Assembly (NCBI GenBank): GCA_009763385.1
Contig: CM019825.1
Coordinates: 117,423,131-117,487,130, forward strand
Length of the DNA stretch: 64,000 nt
Source: Coix lacryma-jobi var. lacryma-jobi
Lineage: Eukaryota; Streptophyta; Magnoliopsida; Poales; Poaceae
Direction: 5' to 3'
How positions within the stretch are numbered: position 1 is the stretch's first letter; each line of letters starts with the position of its first letter. Under the pieces are notes generated by a model. The model saw only the letters and a list, made by a program, of their open reading frames with translations, was not told where the DNA came from and made no database searches. Position numbers and translations under genes: made by a program. Below are positions 33,415 through 44,459 of this stretch, in pieces.

Positions 33415-34674
33415 ATCTCCCTCTTTTTGGTGATTGATGACAACACAACCAAAGCAAGCAAATAATACATACATAATTTGAAACTGCAATCTACTTGCTA
33501 GGATGCAATGCAAAGGCAAGAACATATGATGCTAAAAGATACCAAAATGAAAAGCACTACTAAAACTTATCTTGCCATTGCCATTAGGTCCCTTTGTGAT
33601 ATTATGGATTTAAGTCTCCTCCTAACTCCATAATCCACATCCTCCCTTTCTCGGACCATCCCAAAGTCATAACCACAAAAAATTTTGAATTTTGGTTTGG
33701 GTTATTAATTTTAAGTTGAGCTTGCTTTTGGTCCTTCAAATTCTCCCCCTTTGGAATCAAACACCGAAAAGAAAGACATTAGTGGCACAAGGGAGGGTCA
33801 AATTTTGTGATCCTTTTTATGTGGAGTGGAATTGGTCACAAAATTTGACTCCCACATTATATAAACTAAACTCCCCCTAAGTGTATGCATACATATGGTG
33901 TATGGCAAAGCATATGCATAACCGGCAAATTTATGCACAAAGGAGTTTAATCTATATAATGTATGGAGAAAGCATATAAGAGAATCAAATTGAAATCAAC
34001 ATAATGATATCGGTTAGGAATACCACATGTAGATACCAATTGGATTATCACCACACAAGATGCTTGTCTCCGGGACTCCATTTTCCTTGCAATGAGACTA
34101 CTACACAGATGATAAACTTGAAAGTAGTGTTAGTCTCAAAGCTTCCAAATTGTAGAGTAACCTCCCCCTAAAAGTGTGCATACAAGCTTGAAATACTTGT
34201 AGGAGATATGCACATTGACTTGTAAGGTCAAACTACCATTTTGCAAGTTGACATCACTAGAAATGTGACACCAATTGAAGATGGTAATCGGGGTAGTTCA
34301 TCTACTATTTGGAATTTGGCACATATAAGATAAAACAAGTAAGAGAAGTTATGTGCCGTGCTCCTAAACAAATTAAACCATGTAGGTTTGCTCCAAGGAT
34401 GAGAGTGATACCGAGCAAAACTACCATATGATAAGCCTAGTGTATGCATGACAAAGGATTTAATCATGCAAATGCAATCCTAGGCAATGAGAGGGACTAG
34501 ATCCTAAAAATAAATGGCAAGAAATTAAATCTAGTTACCTCACATAGGTAGGGGAACTTGGGTACATAGTAGCCACTATCATACTTGGAAATGACATGAT
34601 CCAATGTGATGCATCCCATGATATGCACCCAACCTCTGCCAAGTCTCCAAATTCCCCATGGCCAATTTGGCTAC
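33415..34674 (-). other. Non-coding 3' internal region, TR-GAG unit B
   Basis: Colinear with 28135-29411. The polypurine tract is weakened by one C-to-T change (CTCCCTC on the plus strand at 33415-33425). No pol-like frame. Confidence 0.8.
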
Positions 34675-36499
34675 TCACTTCCCTTTCGGGATCCAAACCT
34701 TTTTGGTGCTCTTCATGGTTGATATAATGTCCTTAGGCACCCAAATGCGTTTGGCCCCATTGTTGACTTGCTTGTTTACCTTGATGGCCACCACCTTGTC
34801 ATTCTTCTTCTTCTTCAAAAGGTAAGATGTGGAGGCCTTCTTGTTCACCTTGTTGGTGTAGGTGTTGGAGAGCTTGCTTGTTTGCTTTTTCTTCTCTTTC
34901 TTCTTTTTCTCTCCCCCATGCTTCACCTTGCACTCATAGGACTTGTGGCCTTCCTTGGGGCAAACATAACAAACCATGGTTTGCTCCTCATCAAGCTTCT
35001 TCACTCCCTTGACAGTGTTGTCTTGATGAGTTTGGGTTTGCTTTTTCTTGCCTTTTGCTTGAGTCAAGTCCATGGTGAGGCGGGCCACTTCTTGCCTTAG
35101 TAGATCATTTTTCATTGCAACTTCTTGTGTACATGTTTCTACAATCATATCCTCAACACAAGCTTGTTTGCATATGGGTGTCTAAATCAAGTAAATCAAT
35201 GCAAGAAGTATAGGCATCCTTTTTAGGCAAATCAAAGATTGATTTTACAATTTTAGGTGCCTCGGTGGGGTTTGCTCCGATGGCTTCTATATTGGCAACT
35301 TTATTAGTTAGCTCATCACAATGTTTGCACATGATTTCCATTTTAGCAAGCAAACTTTTGTATGCATCTTGTGTGCTAGCTAACTTTGCTTTAGTTTTTC
35401 ATTCTTCTTAACAAGTTGCTCATCATTACTTGTGCTATCACTTGTGTTTGCACTAGCCTCAAGTTTCTCAATTTTATTAGATAGCTCAACATTTAGGTTT
35501 GAAAAAGTTTCATATTGATCAAGCATGGCATTATAAGCTTGTTGAGAACTATCTAATTTTTCTTTTAAAGCATTTATTTTCTTTTGTTGGCTAGTGCAAG
35601 CCTTAGCATATTTGAGATTATCTTGCACAAGTTCATTATAAGAAGGTAGCTCATCATCACTATTACTATCACTATCACTATCACTAGAGATAGAGCTTGT
35701 GTTACCTCGTGCCATAAGGCACACACGTGAGGATCTTGATGATGAGTGCTTGTGACCATGCCTCTTGTGTTGGGCTTCATCATCACTTGATGAATCATCC
35801 CATGTCTTGATGGTGGTGAGGGCTTTGGCCTTGCATCCCTTCTTTTTCTTGTCCTTGGGTGTGGGCTTTTGTTTTGGACAATCTTCCACAAAGTGCTCTC
35901 TCTTGCCACATCTATAGCATCCATTTTTCCTTTGCTCTCTTCTTTGATTGGTGAAGAGGCAATCTTCAATTGTGATGGGCACACCCTTGACATTGAGCTT
36001 GCGGATCATCCTCTTCACTCCTTTCATAAGCTTGATTGTTTCTTCTTCATCTAAGGAGGAGTCAGATGAGGTGGAGGCTTGATCATCATCACTTGATTCT
36101 TCATCTTCATCATCCTCTTCTTCTTCACTTGAGGAGCTTGAGCTTGTCTCAACTTGCTTTTTGCCCTTCATCTTTTTGTGCTCATCACATGTGAGAGCGA
36201 TGCCTTTGCTTGATGAAGTGGCTTCTTCTTGACCCATCTTGCGTGACATCTCAAATGTCACCCATTTGCCAATGACAATGGACGGGGTCATGGTGCTCAA
36301 GTCTTCCATGTTGTGGAGGAAGGTGATGATGGTTGCATACTTGTTCTTTGGAAGCACGGAGATGATCTTCCTCACAATATCCGCATCACCTAGCTTTGTA
36401 ATTCCAATAGAATTGAGCTCATTGATAATTAGATTCAAACGAGAATACATATCACGAACAAGCTCATTTCCATTCATTTTAAAAGAATCATAACTTGGT
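34675..36499 (-). pseudogene. gag of TR-GAG unit B, C-terminal part
   Basis: Colinear with gag A from the capsid region (SSYDSFKMN) to ...KKVWIPKGK. Frames are 36499-35380, 35353-35153 and 35148-34675. A two-base loss near 35180 (GGGTGTCTAAATC against GGGTGAGTCTAAATC in A) breaks the last part. Both knuckle motifs are present, but the second reads CYVCPKEGHKSYEC. The N-terminal part lies at 49202-49591 on the far side of Sirevirus 2. Confidence 0.85.
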
Positions 36500-36504
36500 T
36501 TAGC

Positions 36505-38117
36505 TGAAGGACCGAAAATGCAATAGCAAGGCGACCAGAGGGGGGGGGGTGAATGGGAGCTCAAAAATTTCTTTCGAAACTTTGGCCGATTGTCCCAAAA
36601 TCAACCCCTGAAAGCTACGACAGAGAACGTGACGCCCACGACCCTTGGAAGAGGGTGGATGATCCCTTGGATCACAGCGAGGCACCACAAAGCGATAGCG
36701 AACCAAACGGCAAAAGCACCGGAACAAGTTCGACCTCAAAAACCAAGTCCCGAACGTAGATAGACGGCTACGTCGAGAAATCCCCAAATACCGATGCTAA
36801 CAAGTGGCAAAGATACCTAGAGAGGTTCCTTGGTCAACTACAAGGTCAAACGAGAAGTCCGAAAACTAAGCGAACAAGCCTGAAGAGCAAACGCACGAAA
36901 CTGGAAGCTTCTGGCGATTCCCGGACTATCCGGACCTGGAGTCCCGGACTGTCCGCCCAAGGCCGGACTGTCCGCGGTTCACTGGCGGACTGTCCGCCGG
37001 CAGAAAACGCAAAACAACAGAGTTGCTGCAAACTCCCTGGACAGTCCCGGACTGTCTGCGGTTTACGCCGGCAGAAATGAAGAACGCGAAGAACACGAAC
37101 CAAAACACGAATCAACACATCGATCTGCAACCGTGTGGCTACCACACGCTACAACAGTGAGGTTACGGCCTCACTTCCTCAAAATCTCCAGTACACAGAG
37201 GTATGGTTCTCTGCGGATCTCAGCTAGCTACAGCAGGGGATTGGGAGAGCAGGAAACCCTAGAAGCAAAGAGCAAATGACTGAGATAGATGGGGAGGTGG
37301 GTGTCTCCCCCTACTTATCCTAATTCTAACTATTCCTAATTCCCACTCTACCCCTAACTACTTACAGAGCGAACCAGCTAAACCCTAGGGTTATTCTGGA
37401 CCAACTCGATGGTAGGTGGATCCGACGGCCATGCCCGCCCAACTCGTAGCGTTGCCTCGACGCAACCTCCCGATTGCCGCCATGTGCCGCCCTCGCTCTG
37501 CACCCCCGGTTTTGTGGCCCAAACCGGGAAACCAGCCTTTCCAGCCAACCCTCGGTTTTGAGGCCCAATCCGGGAAACCAGCCCACCAACGCCTGAGTTT
37601 TGTGGCCCAAACTCAGCAAACCCGCAGCACCCAGGTTTTGAGACCCAAACGTGGAAACCGTCCTCAGCCCGAGTTTTGTGGCCAAACTCGGAAACCGTCC
37701 GCGCCCAGGTTTTGAGGCCCAAACCTGGAAACTGTCCACCCGATGGTTTTTCTCTGGCTCTACCACCAAACCGACGCTGTAGAGGGGATGCACCTCCCGT
37801 GCACCCCGTCCACCGACACGTGTCCCCAAGTCCACGACTCAGGCAACACATGACCGCAAGTCTTCGCTCGTCGCTGTCCCAGGCTGTCTGCCAACACAGC
37901 TGATCCTCGGGCCACCGGTCCCTCAGTCCAAGCCTCACGTCCGCCCTTCGCCACTCTCGGTCCATCGGCACGGCACGTCTCTACTTGACCTTCACCTTGC
38001 CTCTGATCACTGCATCCGTGCTCGACACCTGCACAACACAAGCCAAAGAACATGTGCATCATCCCAGTTGACAATCACTCATCACTCAGAGACTCGGCAT
38101 ACACCCATGTATCCCCA
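36505..38117 (-). repeat. 3' LTR of Sirevirus 2 (internally deleted)
   Basis: 1,613 bp against 2,069 bp in the 5' LTR. The junction at about 37070-37077 joins GGTTTAC(G)CCGG to CAGAAATGAAGAACGCG, removing about 456 bp including several CGGACTGTCCG units. The end reads ATCCCCA instead of ATCCGCA. The hairpin array is kept at about 37502-37730. Confidence 0.93.
37502..37730. repeat. Six-unit covarying hairpin array (Sirevirus 2, 3' LTR)
   Basis: Stem pairs in order: CCCGG/CCGGG, CTCGG/CCGGG (mutated), CTGAG/CTCAG, CCAGG/CGTGG (mutated), CCGAG/CTCGG, CCAGG/CCTGG. Four of six are perfect, and the loops are TG(A/T)GGCC(C) or a close variant. Confidence 0.88.
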
Positions 38118-39629
38118 ATCTCCCCCTTGATGAGTGCATTGTCAACTATCAACACAAATCATAATGGAAGCAGAAGAAGGAAGAAGGAGAAAGTGAGAGA
38201 ACTCAACCAAATGACCCAAAAGCATAGCAAAGCCGAAGAAGGTCAAGTGGAAAGAGCGAAACAACTTGGTCCCCAAAGACATGGGCAACGGCTCGACGCA
38301 ACCAAGCAAAGCAAAGCTAGCCCTCAAGAAGAGGTAGAACAGGCTCAACACCGCTAGCAGATACCAAACGAGAAATCGAAGCAAATGCTAGTCCCTCAAG
38401 ACAGAGGCACAGAGGCTCAACACAACTAGCAAAGAAAGCTCGATACCAAAACCTTACGACCAACAGGAAGCAGCAAAAACTCCCCCTCAAATAGTGCAAC
38501 CAACCAGGAAAGCTCCCCCTTAGTTCAAACGGAGGGTAATGATTTGCAATTTCTCCCCCTTAGTTGAAAATGCACTTATCAAGAAACAATGCTCCCCCTC
38601 AGAAAATGCACCATCAAAAAGTGCCAACACGCAGATTTCTCCCCTTCCAAAATGCATATGAGTCAAAAATGCAAGTTAGGAGCTTCAAGAGTATACTCAA
38701 AAGAGTGCAAAGATGCTCTATAGAGTTCTGATCCGATGACTCAGAAAATGCACAGAATGCTAGCAAAGGCTCAAACTGATCACTAAGTCTGAAATTAGAG
38801 CAAAAAGAGCAGTTTTCAGCCAAAAAGGTATTCACCATCAAAATAGCACAAGACATGTATAGACAGGAAGTCAAGCAAGTGCTAAACATGTATACAAGGT
38901 GAACTACCCCTAGCACAGTTCAATCATCATGCTGATACCAATTGAAAAATGAAGCATACACTTGTGATTTCAAATTTTAATCGGAGTTGCAGCAGTGAAA
39001 TTACACAAGTCCAGAAATCAGCATGTGACTGCGAGAGGTTGAATGCTTGTTATTGCCTAACTTTCCAACTATGCGAAGCCTATGCATAAGCAATCAGAAG
39101 CTTAAAGCAACAGTTTCGGTCATACACTACACAACTCAAGTTTAACTCAAAGTGCAATGAGAAACAGTCTCGAAACTGTGATGTGTTGACAAGTAATCCC
39201 ATCTCGATCTTTCTAATTCACTTAACCTGGTTCAGATTTTAAACAGAATATGAACATACCAAGCAAGTGAATGACTCAGAACTAGAGACATAGCAACCTA
39301 GCATATATGAAAAGCACGAATGAATTCAACACATCCTACACATGCTAGTTGCATATCTCAATGGTGAACATTCTCAAGTTTTATGTTTGTTAAGCAGATT
39401 CACCATTCAAAAATAGCTCAGCTCATAGCATGTATCAGTGATCAGAAAGAGCATAAGCTACATAGCATCAACATAAGCATCAGAGCATACTAAATAGAGC
39501 ATAGTCACATTCTAAAGAATATATACATGAAGCTCAGAATGTAATAGCGTATGCTGAAATGCAAAAGAAAAACGAAGACAAACGAAAAAGAGTCAGTCTA
39601 TCGTACAAGAACCAAAATTTTTCCCCCAT
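38118..39629 (-). other. Polypurine tracts and non-coding 3' internal region of Sirevirus 2
   Basis: Colinear with 13050-14603. The primary tract ATCTCCCCCTT is at 38118-38128, with further CTCCCCCT copies at about 38482, 38513, 38552 and 38591. No recognisable frame. Confidence 0.8.
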
Positions 39630-42082
39630 CTAAAAGGGGAAACACACACCAAGCTCACGTCTCAACCGATTAAAGGTTGATTGGTCCAAAGGCTTGGTGA
39701 AAATATCAGCCAACTGATGATGAGTATCGACATGGGGAAGGTCGATATCACCCTTCTCATAATGGTCTCGCAGAAAATGAAAGCGCACATCAATGTGTTT
39801 GGTCTTCGAGTGAAGCACGGGGTTCTTAGCAACGCTAATAGCACTCGTGCTGTCACAAAGCAAAGGAACGCGAGAAAAGCTCAGACCAAAATCACGCAAA
39901 GTGGCCATCATCCAGAGTAACTGGGAACAGCAGCTAGCCGCAGCAACATACTCAGCCTCCGTAGTAGACTGTGCGACACTAGACTACTTGCGAGAAGACC
40001 ACGACACAAGACAAGAACCAATAAACTAACAAGTCCCAGAAGTGGACTTGCGCTCAATGCGACAACCAGCAAAATCAGCATCGGAATAACCACAAAGGGA
40101 AAGGGTGGAGGAAGCAGAATACCAAATCCCAAACTCAGGAGTGAAGCATAAGTACCTCATAATGCGCTTGACTGCCTGACGGTGAGAGGTGCACGGCGAA
40201 GACTAAAATCGTGCGCAAAGACACACCGCGAACTGAATGTCCGGGCGTGTTGCCGTCAGGTACAACAGCGACCCGATCATACTCCGGTACTCCTTCTGGT
40301 CCACTGCTTCTCCCTCCTTGTCCGCATCCAGGGCCGTCGTGGTCGACATGGGTGTTGGAAGAGGCTTGGCCTCACCCATATCGAATTTCTTCAGAATGTC
40401 CCGGGTGTACTTGCCCTGGTGCACGAACGTCCCTTCCCGGGATTGCTTGATTTGCAACCCGAGGAAAAACGTCAACTCCCCCATCATGCTCATCTCAAAT
40501 TCCCTGCTCATTGTATCTGCAAACTTGGCAACCAAAGCGTGAGAAGAACCACCGAAAATGATATCATCCACGTAAATTTGGACCAAGAGAGTATCAGTGC
40601 CTTGCTTGAGGAGAAAGAGCGTTTTATCTACACATCCCATTTTAAAACCCTTAGCAAGCAAAAAGGTCTTCAACCTATCATACCAGGCTCTAGGGGCTTG
40701 TTTCAAACCATACAAAGCTTTGTGAAGTTTAAAGACATGGTTTGGAAACTTGGGATTTTCGAAACCGGGGGGTTGTCTAACATACACCTCCTCTTCTATG
40801 TAGCCGTTTAAGAAGGCACTCTTGACATCCATTTGAAAAAGTTTGAAACCTTTGGATGCAGCAAAAGCCAAGAGTATCCTAATAGCCTCCAAACGAGCTA
40901 TAGGAGCAAATGTCTCCTCATAGTCTATCCCCTCCTTCTGACTATATCCCTGGGCTACGAGTCTGGCCTTGTTTCTCACAACATGGCCATCTTCTCCTTG
41001 TTTGTTTTTGAAAACCCATTTTGTCCCAATAGGATGACACTCAGAAGGTGGAGACACTAGAACCCAAACCCGATTTCTCTCAAAGTTCTCAAGCTCCTCA
41101 TGCATGGCATTGACCCAATCTGGATCCGTCAAAGCGTGTCCAACATCTCGGGGCTCAAAATCAGCAACAAAAGTAGAATGGGCAAAGTGAGAAATTTGAG
41201 ACCTGGACCGAGTGACACGTTCGTCGATGCTGCCGATCATCTGCTGAGGCGGGTGCTGGCGCTGAATGTGTCGTGGCGCCTCCCTTGCCGAAGTGGCCTC
41301 CCCCTCAACAGCAGCTGGTGCCTCCCCGGGTACAAAAGGTACCGCTCGGGGTGGCGGATCCCACGGCCCCCAGGAAGAAGACGTGTTGGGGCCGTGAGTC
41401 GTCGTAGAAGCTGCTCCTTGCGGCACAACAGGTGGAGGGGTGCTAGATCATCTATACCTTCAGCACCCTCGTCCTCGTCATCAAAAATAGGCTCACCAAC
41501 CTCATGATCACCTGCACGCTCAAAACGAGAAGAAGGACAAACCATGGTCTCGTCGAAGGTGACATCAGATGTCTCCATGACTCGGTTAGTGTCAAGGTTA
41601 AGTACATGATAAGCTTGAGTGTGAGTGCCATAACCCAAAAACACACCGTCAGAAGAACGAGACTCAAACTTGTCCAGGTTGCCCTTTTTGAGTATAAAAC
41701 AATGGCAACCAAAAACTCTAAACTAACTCACCTTGGGCAGTTTTCCAAAACGCAACTCATAAGAAGTCTTTTTCAAGAAAGCTCAGAGAAAAATGCGATT
41801 TGAAATGTGGCATGCAGTGCTCATAGCTTCGGCCCAATATCGCCTAGGAGTCCTATGCTCATCGAGCATCGTCCTGGCCATCTCTACAAGGATCCGATTC
41901 TTCCTCTCTACAACACCATTCTGTGGTGGTGTGTAGGGGGGAAGAAAACTGATGCTCTAAACCCAAAGAGTTACAAAACTTCTCAAAATCCGAATTCTTG
42001 AATTCAGAACCATTATCACTCCTAATAGTTCGCATCGAGTTCAAAGAGAACTCGTTCTGAAGACGCAAAATCAGATTGCGAG

Positions 42083-43708
42083 TGTTGACGGAAGTTATAG
42101 CATGTTTTACCTTACCAAAATACCGTCAACATGCCTCGATTTCAAGGAAGTATAGCATATCATGAGCATATTTATCACTAATAAGTTCCACTTGTACTCT
42201 TAGCTTGTGAACATGTAGGAGATGCCAAAATGAACAAAATGAGGCCAGGTGGGCCCACCAAGGGGGTCGGCCGACCCCACCTTGGTGGCCACCTCGGCCA
42301 AGGTGACATGGCACGATCCAAGAGAAGCATGCTCAGGCCAATATCATCCCTTGGATCAAACATGTGCTTTTACTCAATGGCGCAAGATGAGAAGCACATG
42401 GATTCATGGGTCCACACCGAAACCAAATGCAACCAACTTCCCAAGATTTGCTCCATGACATGTGGGGTCACCAAGGGAGAAAAGATGGTGGGCCAGCCCT
42501 GTCATAGGGGGGTCGGCCGATCCCCCCTTGGTGGGCCCTGGCTACACTATTCAACCTGGTGACATCAGCATCTTCTAGAAGCAAAGTGGTGGGCCTACCT
42601 GTCATTGGCTGGGGTCGGCCGACCCCGGGATGAATCCCATCCAAAGTCGGTTGCTTGCACATGTTTCACACGTGAACAATATCCTGGCCATCCATCCATG
42701 ATGGTTACTATGGCGGTTTGATCCAATGGCCAAGGAAGGAGAGCACGCGGATCGCTGACGTGGCACCGGAGTAGCCGCTACTCCACCTCCAAGCTATAAA
42801 TACCCCCCTAGAGCTCTTCATTTGTATGCATCCAAGGAGAGAAAGCCTACTTAGTAGCTTTAGTGTTAGAAGAGAGGGAAGGGAGTGAGGAGTTCCACGG
42901 AGGAGTCCCGGCCTGTCGGGAATCTTCTCCAAGGTGCGCCTCAGCGGATGCGATTCTTCTTGTAAGTGTTACATCTGAGTCCTTCTAGTATTTAATATTC
43001 TGGTCTGGTTATTTAAGTTTACAGTTCTTTTACTTGGCACATTGCTTTACTTTGTTGAAGTGCTCTAGGCCCAATAAGCTTAGCTTTAGAGTAGTAAGAT
43101 TAGTGTAGACGTGGTGTCTAGGCTATATCTTGCCAGTGTGGACTTCTTGTCGCACTTGTGTAGACGCCTGGTGGTAGGGTGACAGACACAACCAGTGCTT
43201 GGAGTTCCTCTCAAGTGTTGTAGGCAAGTTGAAAATAATAGTTGGGTAGCAGCATTGCCGCCTCAGTAGTTGTTAGGTGGAGAACCTTTTAATCAACTAC
43301 TGTTTCGTCCTTCGCCCCCAGTAAGGATCGAGGTGGTAAACCTCAGTACTCTTAGAAAACCAGTACCAGATATTGATATTAGGAAGACCTCTCTATCCCA
43401 GTTATCATATACCCTTTGATCATCCTTTGACGACCCTACCTCTAGTTAATCCACTTCCCGTTCCCTGTGGAAATACGATACCTGGAATACTCCTGGTGAA
43501 AAGCTACAATTGACTACCGTGCGCTTGCGGTATATCCGTTTGCCACTTCTGGTGTCAACAAGCATCTCTGGTGCCGCTGCCGGGGATTAGGCTCCATAGT
43601 CTAGTTCTAGTGGTTGCATTAAGAAGTGTCAACAAGCTTTTCTGGTGCCGTTGCCGGGGATTTGGCTCCATAGTCTAGTTCTAGTGGTTGCATTAAGAAG
43701 TGTCAACA
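42083..43708 (+). mobile_element. Gypsy-like LTR remnant with duplicated primer-site leader
   Basis: Starts TGTTGACGGAAG, and the main LTR ends GGTGTCAACA at 43560 (1,478 bp, TG...CA). It is followed by CTGGTGCCGCTGCCGGGGA, which resembles the tRNA-Asp-type primer site (TGGCGCCGTTGCCGGGGA) of Athila/Tat Gypsy elements. The ~74-bp leader then ends in TGTCAACA (43627-43634) and the leader plus TGTCAACA repeat once more to 43708. Flanks GCGAG (42078-42082) and ACGAG (43709-43713) match at four of five bases. No internal coding region remains. Confidence 0.8.
42256..42626. repeat. Three GGGGTCGGCCGACCCC palindromes in the Gypsy-like LTR
   Basis: Perfect at 42263-42278 and 42611-42626, and with one change at about 42508-42526. 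The first sits inside a larger imperfect palindrome: CCACCAAGG to the left and CCTTGGTGG to the right (42256-42289). Confidence 0.9.
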
Positions 43709-44459
43709 ACGAGCAAAGGAGAAAGTCTCGGTCTTCTCAGCTAAAAAGAAGACCCACGAATATCTCGAAAAGTCGTCAACAACAACAAGCACATACCACT
43801 TCCCCCCAACCGAGCTCACCCGGGCCGGACCAACAAGGTCCATGTGCAAAAGCTCTCCAGGGCGCTTAGTCATGACCTGAGTCACTGGATGGTGGGGAGC
43901 GGCAACCATCTTCCCATGTCTACAAGAATGGCAAACAAGATCCTTCTCCATGGATAACTTGGGCAATCCTCGGATTAGGCCAAGTGAACTAAGTCTTGCA
44001 AGCAAGTCGAAGCTCAAATGTCCTAATCTCCTATGCCACTTCCAAAGATCAGAAGAAGAAGGTCCAGCCACAAGACAACGAGAAATGCCAAAAGACTCCG
44101 AGAAATCCGCACGAAAGACTTTCCCAAAGGGCGAAATCACACAAACAAGATTGCCCTGAGGGTCCAAAATACGACTGAGATTTGGCTTAAAATGAATCTC
44201 ATAGTCGTCATCAAAGAGTTGCGAAACAGAAACAACGTTAAAATGCAAGTTAGAAACAAGAGCAACATCGCGCAACACAAAGTGCTCATTAACTCGCACA
44301 GACCCACGAGACAGCACCTTACCTTTGCTGTTGTCGCCGAAGGTGATAAACTCCTTTCCGGCGACCGGACTAAGACTGGAGAACCATTGGCGTTTCCGGT
44401 CATGTGTCTCGAACACCCGGAATCCACCAACCAAACGTTCTCCAATCGTTTTACCTACA

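Larger units (their letters stand above)
39630..44457 (-). pseudogene. Sirevirus 2 pol, inactivated and interrupted
   Basis: Same domain order as Sirevirus 1 pol: DSGCSRHMTG protease, integrase with RSDNGSEF, RT with YVDDIIFGG, RNase H with LLCDSTSAIS. A Gypsy-like LTR remnant splits integrase at 42083-43708. Frame shifts fall near 44386, 41936 and 41441. Stops lie at 44455, 41783, 41723, 40203, 40026 and 39984 (lowest bases). All but 40203 sit at the same codons as in Sirevirus 1. Sirevirus 1's stop at 15207 is absent here, and 40203 is absent there, so those two are private. Confidence 0.88.
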
